NCBI GenBank assembly: GCA_040902305.1
Contig: JBBDXN010000074.1
Location: 1 to 27,654, forward strand
Length of the DNA stretch: 27,654 nt
Origin: CAMLFJ01 sp040902305
GTDB taxonomy: Bacteria; Methylomirabilota; Methylomirabilia; Rokubacteriales; CSP1-6
Direction of reading: 5' to 3'
Part shown: positions 8,233-15,050 of the stretch, piece after piece
Layout of the letters: each line of letters begins with the position of its first letter
How positions within the stretch are numbered: the stretch's first letter is position 1
Position numbers and translations under genes: made by a program
Notes under the pieces: model-generated
Told to the model about the DNA's origin: nothing
The model's input: the letters and a program-made list of their open reading frames with translations, nothing else
Database searches by the model: none

Positions 8233-8933
8233 AGGTGGGTCAGGGTCTCACGCGGGTGGGGCTCGCGGCTGCGCAGGTAGCGCTCGAGTATCTGGCGGGC
8301 CAGCCCGCGGCCCCCGAGCCCGAAGGCCAAGGCCAGGGCGAGGATCAAGCCGCCGAAGGTGATGCCGAAGGCGACCAGCACCATCTCCTTACCGATGCCC
8401 AGGTGGGTGACCGCGGTGGCGCTCGCGAACAGCAGCACGCCCCAGCGGATCGCGCGGGCGACGAGGCGAGCCTCCGGCACGCGCGCGTTCACCGCGGCGA
8501 TGAGGGCGCCTTCGCCCACGAAGTTCGCGACGAGCCAGCCGACCAGGAGAATCAAGGCGGCGCCCATGACCCGCGGGACCCACGAGAATACGAACTCGGT
8601 GAGCCGCCCGGTGCCCGGGATCGCCAGCGCGTCGATGGCCATGGACAGGAACAGCACGAGGATGCTCCAGAAGACGACCAGCCCCAGTACCTGGGACGGC
8701 GGCTTGCGCACCCCCGCGCGGTTGAGCTGGGCCACGATGCCCCAGCTCTCCGCGCGGCGGTCGAACGCCACCGCCTGCGCCACCCGCCGCGTCACGCGTG
8801 CGGCGATCCACGCGCCGGCCAGGCCCACGATGGCCAGGGTGAGCATCGCCAGGATGCCGGGGAGCACGAGGATCAGCCTCGTCTGCAGATCCGCGAGAGA
8901 GGTCCACACGAGATCGCCCCACATGTCCGTCAT
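8229..8933 (-). CDS. Multi-pass membrane protein, conserved TM-helix (mechanosensitive-channel-like) family
   Basis: This 234-residue hydrophobic protein resembles the conserved TM-helix proteins related to small-conductance mechanosensitive channels. Membrane segments are visible near residues 20-45 (LVLPGILAMLTLAIVGLAG), 83-105 (VLGLVVFWSILVLFL), 123-140 (MGAALILLVGWLVAN), 165-178 and 188-207 (FGITFGGLILALALAFGLGG). The phrase VGWLVANFVGEG and the terminal GLGGRGLARQILERYL are typical. It lacks the large C-terminal beta domain of true MscS channels. The ATG at 8933 is preceded by AAGGAGG about 8 bases upstream, which fixes the start. The stop codon TAG lies within the end of repeat copy A, so the native C-terminus may have been altered. 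Channel activity is inferred from family resemblance only. Confidence 0.72.
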   Translation of the reverse strand: MTDMWGDLVWTSLADLQTRLILVLPGILAMLTLAIVGLAGAWIAARVTRRVAQAVAFDRRAESWGIVAQLNRAGVRKPPSQVLGLVVFWSILVLFLSMAIDALAIPGTGRLTEFVFSWVPRVMGAALILLVGWLVANFVGEGALIAAVNARVPEARLVARAIRWGVLLFASATAVTHLGIGKEMVLVAFGITFGGLILALALAFGLGGRGLARQILERYLRSREPHPRETLTHL

Positions 8934-9035
8934 GATCCGCGCCTCCTTCTATCCGATGCGCTGCGCGAGTGTCCTCACGGTATCACGCGGGCAAGGCCCC
9001 AGAAAGGTTGCCCGGCCCGCGGGCGCCGCGTCGGG

Positions 9036-9063
9036 GTTACCGGGCCGACGGTAACGTTTACCG
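9036..9063. promoter_or_regulatory. Overlapping palindromes TTACCG/CGGTAA (candidate activator site)
   Basis: Two overlapping perfect inverted repeats share one arm. GTTACCG (9036-9042) pairs with CGGTAAC (9049-9055), and CGGTAA (9049-9054) pairs with TTACCG (9058-9063) around CGT. The cluster lies 100-127 bases upstream of a strong sigma54 promoter match at 9163, a typical enhancer distance for an NtrC-family activator. Related elements occur at 10192-10202 and 13504-13517. The assignment to a particular activator is inference. Confidence 0.5.
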
Positions 9064-9162
9064 CTCCCGCGCCCGCCGGCGCCAGGCGCGGGCGCCCGGA
9101 GCGCCCCCGCGGCGTGGTGGCTTTTCCAGCGCTTAGCGCGCCCAGGGTGGAGAGCCGGCGTG

Positions 9163-9177
9163 TGGCACAGAGCTTGC
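9163..9177 (+). promoter_or_regulatory. Sigma54 (-24/-12) promoter for the psiE-like gene
   Basis: The sequence TGGCACAGAGCTTGC matches the RpoN consensus TGGCACG-N4-TTGC, with GG and GC separated by exactly 10 bases. It lies 65 bases before the psiE-like start and 30 before the ATG of the small leader frame. A transcription start near 9189 would give a short leader containing the GGAGGG at 9191. Confidence 0.7.
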
Positions 9178-9206
9178 CGGTGCCACGGGGCGGAGGGATC
9201 GCTCAC

Positions 9207-9245
9207 ATGGGGCTCGAGGTGATCATCGTGCCGAGGCGCGGTTGA
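9207..9245 (+). CDS. Possible 12-codon leader peptide overlapping the psiE-like start
   Basis: A tiny frame, MGLEVIIVPRRG, starts with an ATG preceded by a strong GGAGGG site (9 bases away). It ends in TGA at 9243-9245, overlapping the TTG start of the next gene (TTGA). It lies just after the predicted sigma54 transcription start. This arrangement would allow translational coupling of the weak TTG start. It may equally be a chance frame; no homologue is recognised. Confidence 0.35.
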   Translation: MGLEVIIVPRRG

Positions 9246-9730
9246 GCCCCGCGGGCCGGGCGCGGCCGCCGGTGCGCGAGCGAATCGCGCAGGCGTTCAC
9301 CCACGTGGAAGACGTGCTCTACGTGGGGATCGGAGTGGTGCTGGCCGCCGGCGCGGTCGGGTTGCTGATCAGCGCGGCGCTGGCGTTCGTGCGCAGCGTC
9401 GTGGCGGGCGCGGTCGGGGGCGGCATCGTGGGCGTGCTGGACCAGCTCTTGCTAATCCTCATGATGATCGAGATCTTGTACACGGTGCAGGTGTCGTTCC
9501 GGGAGCACGTGCTCGTGCCGGAGCCCTTCGTGCTGGTGGCCATGATCGCGGCGGTGCGGCGGATCCTGGTGATCACCGCGGAGTTCGGGAAGCTCGTGGA
9601 GCAGGGCGAGTCGGCCTTCCGCTACGCCATGATCGAGCTGGGGCTGCTCACCGTCATGACCGGGGTCCTGGTGGCATGTCTGGTGGGCCTGCGCAAACGC
9701 GACAAAGAGGCGGTGGCCGAGCGCGCCTGA
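9242..9730 (+). CDS. PsiE-like (phosphate-starvation-inducible E family) membrane protein
   Basis: A 162-residue protein with four likely membrane helices: near residues 28-52 (LYVGIGVVLAAGAVGLLISAAL), 58-80, 91-108 (VPEPFVLVAMIAAVRRIL) and 130-150 (ELGLLTVMTGVLVACLVGL). The central pattern MMIEILYTVQVSFREH, then EPFVLVAMIAAVRRILVITAE, is typical of the PsiE family, whose biochemical role is unknown. The start is taken as TTG 9242, which overlaps the stop of a small leader frame. An in-frame GTG at 9272 is the alternative, but it has no better ribosome site. A sigma54 promoter match lies upstream at 9163. The next gene follows after 11 bases, so the two are probably co-transcribed. No evidence ties this copy to phosphate starvation. 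Confidence 0.7.
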   Translation: MSPAGRARPPVRERIAQAFTHVEDVLYVGIGVVLAAGAVGLLISAALAFVRSVVAGAVGGGIVGVLDQLLLILMMIEILYTVQVSFREHVLVPEPFVLVAMIAAVRRILVITAEFGKLVEQGESAFRYAMIELGLLTVMTGVLVACLVGLRKRDKEAVAERA

Positions 9731-9741
9731 GGGAGGCGGAC

Positions 9742-10191
9742 ATGAGGATCCAGCAGCTCGATGACATCGGGGGCCGACGCAGCTTCGTGCTGGTGTGCGA
9801 CCGCGACGACGACCCGGTGGAGGCCCTCACGGCCGGAGCCAAGCGCTTCGACCTGTCGGCGGCCTCGCTGAGCGGCATCGGAGCGTTCTCCGGCGTGACC
9901 CTCGGCTTCTTCGACCACGCCCGCCGGGACTACACCCGGCGTGTCATCCGGGAGCAGGTCGAGGTCGTGTCGCTGATCGGCAACGTCGCGCTCGACCGCG
10001 GCGAGCCGCGGGTGCACGTCCACGTGGTGGTGGGGCGGTCCGACGGCGGCGCCCTCGGCGGGCACCTGCTCGGGGGGCGCGTGGATCCGACGCTGGAAGT
10101 CATGATCGTCGAGTCGCCCGCAACCCTCCGCCGCAAGACGGATCCCGCGACCGGGTTGGCCTTACTCGACGTCCCCTGGGATCGGTTGTAG
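9742..10191 (+). CDS. PPC-domain (DUF296) protein
   Basis: The 149-residue protein is a single PPC/DUF296 domain, the fold also found in plant AT-hook proteins. Bacterial members are small stand-alone trimers of uncertain function. Recognisable parts are RSFVLVCDRDDDPVEAL at the start, LSGIGAFSGVTLGFFD in the middle, and the histidine-rich segment RVHVHVVVGRSDGGALGGHLLGG near residues 91-115. The His residues and the GGHL glycine turn are characteristic and in some members form a metal or ligand site. It starts at ATG 9742 behind a GGGAGG site at 9731-9736, and follows the psiE-like gene by 11 bases, so the sigma54 promoter at 9163 probably drives both. DNA binding is not established for bacterial members, and there is no AT-hook here. 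Confidence 0.85.
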   Translation: MRIQQLDDIGGRRSFVLVCDRDDDPVEALTAGAKRFDLSAASLSGIGAFSGVTLGFFDHARRDYTRRVIREQVEVVSLIGNVALDRGEPRVHVHVVVGRSDGGALGGHLLGGRVDPTLEVMIVESPATLRRKTDPATGLALLDVPWDRL

Positions 10192-10202
10192 TTACACGGT
10201 AA
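10192..10202. promoter_or_regulatory. TTAC-AC-GGTAA inverted repeat (candidate activator site)
   Basis: Directly after the PPC gene stop, TTAC and GGTAA form a near-palindrome with the same half-sites seen at 9036-9063. It is about 135 bases upstream of the sigma54-like element at 10335. It could be an autoregulatory site for the NtrC-type gene that follows. The match is short and the role is inferred. Confidence 0.35.
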
Positions 10203-10334
10203 AACATTCCCTGTCCTGTGGCGCCCGCCGGCACAGCGTATTCGAGCTACGGCTCACTCGTGGAGCGGCAACTCAGTGTCTGGATAGGCGGAACGCGTAT
10301 GGTTGGCTTCTACCGGTCGGGGTGACAATTCCCG

Positions 10335-10349
10335 GGGCATATCGCTTGC
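10335..10349 (+). promoter_or_regulatory. Sigma54-like promoter for the NtrC-family gene
   Basis: GGGCATATCGCTTGC, followed by A, keeps the invariant GG and GC at the correct 10-base gap, with GGCA and TTGCA matching consensus. It deviates at the first T and in the CG after GGCA. It lies 67 bases before the activator start codon, which would permit autoactivation. No convincing sigma70 promoter is seen in 10203-10415. Confidence 0.5.
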
Positions 10350-10415
10350 AGCGTGGGCCGCGACGACTCACAGCGCGAATATGAACCCTCGCCAGCCTTC
10401 CGAAGGGGGACGACG

Positions 10416-11786
<1,371 letters not shown>

Positions 11787-12821
11787 CCGCGGAGGGTGCG
11801 GGTCTGCGGCGGCGCCGGCCGCTACGCGGCTGAGCGCCGATCCACACGACCCAGGGCCGGGTCGAGGAGCGGTCCTGTCGGATCTCGACGGGATACCCCT
11901 GCTGCTCGATGCTGGTGGCCAGCCGACCGGCAGCCGCCCGGTCCGTGAAGGCGGCGGCGGGCGTCCAATCCGCGCTGGCCTTCTGTGGCTCGGCCACCGG
12001 CTCCGGTGCGCGCCGCGGCGGCGCGACCTGGCGGGGCGGCTCGGGCGTCGACGGCTCGGCGGCTCGCGACTCGGCGGCGCGGGGCTGTCCCGCCCACGGC
12101 TCGGCCGGAGGCAGCGTCGGCGTGGCGGGCGACGTTTCTCCGCGCTGGGGGGGGTCACGTCGCGGGGCTGGCTCGCTCAGCGATGGGGCGGCGTCGACTT
12201 TCGGTTCGCGTGGCGATTCCCGCGGGTCGCCGGGGCGTGGCACCTCTCGAGGATCCGAGCTCGGGTCCGGCAGGCGCGCCAGCGGAGGCTCCGACAGCCG
12301 CGGCGGGACGAACGGATCCCGGATGGTCTCTGACGGGGACGGCGTGACCCGCCCGCCCAGGTCGAAGGGGAGCGGCGCGACGGCGATCGCCGGGGGCGCA
12401 CTCGTCGTACGCCCCATGGTCCCGGGGGCCAACAGGTAGGGCAGGCCGAAGAAAACGGCGAGGAACGTCGGCACGAAGGTCGCGGTCGCGATCCCGAGCC
12501 CGCGGAGCAGAGACGCGAAACCGTCGCGCGGTGCCGCGCTCAGCTCGTCCGCCTCGAGGTCTTCGACGTCGTACGCTTCCTGGTCGTTGGCGGTGACCTG
12601 CTCGGATGGCTCCGGGAGCGCCTCCTCGAAGGTCTCGTCTTCGGCTTCGCCTTTCAATCTGAGCATGCTTCGAGGAACAGGCAAGTCACATGCCATGCCC
12701 GCGACGAGACAAAGACGCGAGGGCGGGGCCGAAACGACGCGCGCCCGGCGGAGGGGTGAGCAATATTTCCCGGGGGTGCGGGATATTCTTACCGATGCGC
12801 GCGCCCGCAACTCGCCGGCCT

Positions 12822-12836
12822 TGGCACGGTGGTTGC
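12822..12836 (+). promoter_or_regulatory. Sigma54 (-24/-12) promoter for the ANTAR gene
   Basis: TGGCACGGTGGTTGC is a full match to the RpoN consensus TGGCACG-N4-TTGC and the strongest of the set. It lies 28 bases before the ANTAR gene start, giving a predicted transcription start near 12848, just before the AGGAGG ribosome site. Between it and the divergent SPOR-like gene is an imperfect inverted repeat, AATATTTCCC / GGGATATT (12763-12787). Confidence 0.8.
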
Positions 12837-12863
12837 GGGGGGACGGCGGCTCAGGAGGTTCTC

Positions 12864-13478
12864 ATGCGAGCGATCCGCAGGATGTTTCGTGGTGTGGAGC
12901 CGCGCTGGCGAGTGGCCATCCTCGACGGCGATATCCCATCGCGCGCGATGCTGCGCGCGGCCGTCGAGGACGCGGGTGGCGTGGTGGCGGTCGAGGCGCC
13001 GCTTCGACTCGACGCGATCGCGGTGATACAGCAGACGAGGCCCGACGTCGTCATCATGGCGCCGAGCCTCTGTGGCTCGCGCGAGCCCGCCCTGATGCCG
13101 CAGATCACCGCCCGCGTCGACTGTCCGGCGGTGCTGTTCACGCGCGACACCGATGTGGCGGTGGTGAAGCAGGCCAATCGCGCCGGGGTGATGGGCTTCA
13201 TGCTCAAGCCGCTGCGCGCCGCCGAGCTGGCCCCGACGCTGGATCTGGCGCTCGCGCGCTTCCGCGAGATTCGCCGGCTGCAGCAGGCGCGAACCGACCG
13301 GCCGATCGTGGATCAGGCCAAGGGCAAGCTGATGAGCGATCGGGCGCTGAGCGAAGCCGAGGCGTTCCAGTGGCTGCGCCGGCAGGCGATGGATTCGCGC
13401 CAGCGGCTGGGAGACGTGGCCCGGGAGGTGTTGGCCGGCGAGCCGGCCCTCCACGCCCTTCCCCAGGGCGCCCCGTGA
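12864..13478 (+). CDS. ANTAR-domain regulator with degenerate receiver domain
   Basis: This 204-residue protein looks like an AmiR/NasT-type RNA-binding antiterminator. The N-terminal receiver-like domain (about 14-130) keeps the acidic pair in AILDGD (Asp21, Asp23), the Thr in LFTRD and Lys115 in MLKPL. The phospho-acceptor strand reads PDVVIMAPSL, with Ala66 where Asp is expected, so it is probably not phosphorylated. The C-terminal ANTAR domain (about 140-190) is clear: DRPIVDQAKGKLMSD, then LSEAEAFQWLRRQAMD with the conserved aromatic. ANTAR proteins bind paired hexaloop hairpins in nascent mRNA and prevent termination. The start ATG at 12864 has AGGAGG 7 bases upstream, and a near-perfect sigma54 promoter precedes it. 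No target hairpin pair was located by eye. Nearest alternatives are other ANTAR regulators. Confidence 0.85.
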   Translation: MRAIRRMFRGVEPRWRVAILDGDIPSRAMLRAAVEDAGGVVAVEAPLRLDAIAVIQQTRPDVVIMAPSLCGSREPALMPQITARVDCPAVLFTRDTDVAVVKQANRAGVMGFMLKPLRAAELAPTLDLALARFREIRRLQQARTDRPIVDQAKGKLMSDRALSEAEAFQWLRRQAMDSRQRLGDVAREVLAGEPALHALPQGAP

Positions 13479-13503
13479 CGCGGCCCGAAACCGGTTGGCG
13501 GTT

Positions 13504-13517
13504 GGAAACGTTTACAC
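13504..13517. promoter_or_regulatory. GGAAACGTTTACAC element (candidate activator site)
   Basis: This element contains the 8-base palindrome AAACGTTT and shares AACGTTTAC exactly with the site at 9053-9061. It lies about 107 bases upstream of the sigma54 match at 13622, close to the 102-base spacing between the 9053 copy and its promoter. A shared sequence at shared spacing suggests one activator binds both; this is inference. Confidence 0.45.
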
Positions 13518-13621
13518 GATCGGGCCGGAATTTCCTACCCGGTCGAGAGATTTCGCCACGCACCCGCGGGCCAGGGCTTACCGCGGCCCGACTTGGCCGG
13601 CCTTCGCGGAGTGGTGAAGGC

Positions 13622-13636
13622 TGGCATACCCGATGC
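13622..13636 (+). promoter_or_regulatory. Sigma54-like promoter for the BON-like/mlaC operon
   Basis: TGGCATACCCGATGC, followed by A, has GG and GC at the required 10-base gap, TGGCA in the -24 box and ATGCA in the -12 box. It is 30 bases before the start codon at 13666, with GGAGGTGA as ribosome site in between. It closely resembles the element at 25770 (TGGCACCCCCGATGC). Confidence 0.65.
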
Positions 13637-13665
13637 AGCCTGCGGGGCTCCATGGAGGTGACATC

Positions 13666-14019
13666 ATGGAAATGACCGTGGTCGCTATGATGTTGATCTT
13701 GGTCGTGCTGCTCGGATTTGCCGTGAAGCTCTATGACCTCAAGCGCAAGCGTGAGGAGGAAGCGGTGGCAGCGCAGTCGAGAATCTCCGATGCCTTGCTG
13801 ATGGACTCGGCCCTCGCGGGGCTGCCGTTGACCCCGACCGCCCACCTGCCGCTATGGAAGGGATCCCCGCTCGTCCTCGAGATCAAGGGAGCGGTGCCCA
13901 CCCCCGAGCTGCGAGAGGCCGCGGTGGAGGTCGCGAAGCGGGAGATCACCCGCAGCCGGCCCGACTTTCGAATCGAGAACCGGATCTCGGTGGACCGGGG
14001 CGTCCTCAGCCACGTATGA
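13666..14019 (+). CDS. Membrane-anchored small protein with BON-like C-terminal domain
   Basis: A 117-residue protein with an N-terminal membrane helix (residues 4-24, VVAMMLILVVLLGFAVKL), a charged KRKREEEA linker, and a C-terminal region that reads like a BON domain. That region is LVLEIKGAVPTPELREAAVEVAKREI, then FRIENRISVDR. BON domains are small periplasmic lipid- or membrane-contacting folds. The ATG at 13666 has GGAGGTGA 5 bases upstream. The gene ends in TGA overlapping the mlaC start (ATGA), so the two are translationally coupled. A sigma54-like promoter is placed at 13622. Only part of a canonical BON domain is present, so the domain call is moderate. A role in outer-membrane lipid upkeep is suggested by mlaC next to it. 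Confidence 0.6.
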   Translation: MEMTVVAMMLILVVLLGFAVKLYDLKRKREEEAVAAQSRISDALLMDSALAGLPLTPTAHLPLWKGSPLVLEIKGAVPTPELREAAVEVAKREITRSRPDFRIENRISVDRGVLSHV

Positions 14020-14627
14020 GCCCTCTCATCCTGATGGTGCTGGCGGGGCTCCTGGTCTGGGCCCCGGGGCCCGCGGGCGCCGGGGCGCCGACCGACCAGC
14101 TCCGGACCTCGGTCGACCAGATCGTCAAGGTGCTGGAAGATCCCGCGCTGCGGCCCGAGGTCCGGGCGAAGGAGCGACGGGCCGCGATTCGCAAGGAAGC
14201 CGAAGTCGTCTTCGACTTCACCGAGACGGCCCGGCGCGCGCTCGGACGTCACTGGCAGGGGTTGTCGGAGAAGGACCGGAAGGAGTTCACGTCGTTGTTC
14301 ACCGATCTGATCGAGCGCGCGTACATCGCGAGAATCGAGCGCTACAGCGGTGAGCGGATCTCGTACGCGGGCGAGGCGGTGGATGGCGGGCTCGCCACCG
14401 TGCGCACCCGGTTCGTGACCAAGCAGGGGACGGAGATCCCGGTGGACTACCGGATGCAGCAGCGCGGAGACCGGTGGCTCGTGTACGATGTGCAGGTGGA
14501 GGGCGTGAGCTTGATCAACAACTATCGGACGCAGTTCGACAAGATCATCCAGACCTCGTCGTACGCCGAGCTGGTCCGGAAGATGAAGGCCGCCGAAGTC
14601 GGGGCGCCGGCCAGCCCGCGCTCGTGA
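14016..14627 (+). CDS. mlaC: MlaC/Ttg2D-type phospholipid-binding periplasmic protein
   Basis: MlaC ferries phospholipids across the periplasm between the outer-membrane MlaA complex and the inner-membrane MlaFEDB ABC transporter. The 203-residue protein has a signal peptide (1-22, LILMVLAGLLVWAPGPAGAG). The family body follows: TSVDQIVKVLEDPALRP, FDFTETARRALGRHWQGLSEKDRKEFTSLF, then LIERAYIARIERYSGE. The C-terminal block VDYRMQQRGDRWLVYDVQVEGVSLINNYRTQF is diagnostic. Its start overlaps the upstream stop (ATGA) and its stop overlaps the GTG start of the next gene (GTGA). None of mlaA, B, D, E or F is beside it, so this is an orphan mlaC in an operon with a BON-like protein. Partners must be elsewhere, or the protein has a related lipid-carrier role. 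Confidence 0.88.
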   Translation: MSPLILMVLAGLLVWAPGPAGAGAPTDQLRTSVDQIVKVLEDPALRPEVRAKERRAAIRKEAEVVFDFTETARRALGRHWQGLSEKDRKEFTSLFTDLIERAYIARIERYSGERISYAGEAVDGGLATVRTRFVTKQGTEIPVDYRMQQRGDRWLVYDVQVEGVSLINNYRTQFDKIIQTSSYAELVRKMKAAEVGAPASPRS

Positions 14628-15013
14628 GCGTCGACGTGGCCGGCCGGGGTATCCGAAAGCTCCTGGCCGGCTGCGCGCTGGCCGCCGCTCTCCTCGGGAC
14701 GGCGCCGGGCGAGGCGGGCGGGCGCCACGCGGGCACGGTGCTCGCAGTGGATCCGCAGGCCCGGATCCTCACCGTCGACGAGTTCGGCGCGAATGCCGAG
14801 CGGCGCGCCCTGCGGGTCGAGGTGCCCCGCGATGCGCTCGTGCTGCTGTCGCAGCGCAATCACGCCGGCCGCGACCTGAAGGACTCGTTCCAGGAGAGCA
14901 CGATCACGCTCAACGACATCCGGATCGGCGACTTCGTCGTCCTCGAGCTGGCGGGCGACCGGGAGGTGGCGAGGCTGGTGATGGTCACCTTGCGGAGGGG
15001 CGCCGGGTCCTAG
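14624..15013 (+). CDS. Small secreted protein of unknown function
   Basis: This 129-residue protein starts at GTG 14624, overlapping the mlaC stop codon (GTGA). It has a likely signal peptide in residues 8-32 (GIRKLLAGCALAAALLGTAPGEAGG). The mature part is mostly beta-like: HAGTVLAVDPQARILTVDEFG, then LRVEVPRDALVLLSQRN, and IRIGDFVVLELAGDREVARLVMV. This reads like a small OB-like barrel of the type seen in periplasmic proteins that modulate another factor. I do not recognise a named family. Its position between mlaC and the PBP gene, within the same run of genes, hints at an envelope role. Confidence 0.65.
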   Translation: MSVDVAGRGIRKLLAGCALAAALLGTAPGEAGGRHAGTVLAVDPQARILTVDEFGANAERRALRVEVPRDALVLLSQRNHAGRDLKDSFQESTITLNDIRIGDFVVLELAGDREVARLVMVTLRRGAGS

Positions 15014-15050
15014 CCCCTGACCGCATCCTGATCGTGCGCGTGGAGGCCTG

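Noticed and set aside
12806..12820. Minus-strand sigma54-like element AGGCCGGCGAGTTGC before the SPOR-like gene
   Set aside because: Three deviations in the -24 box in very GC-rich sequence; likely chance.
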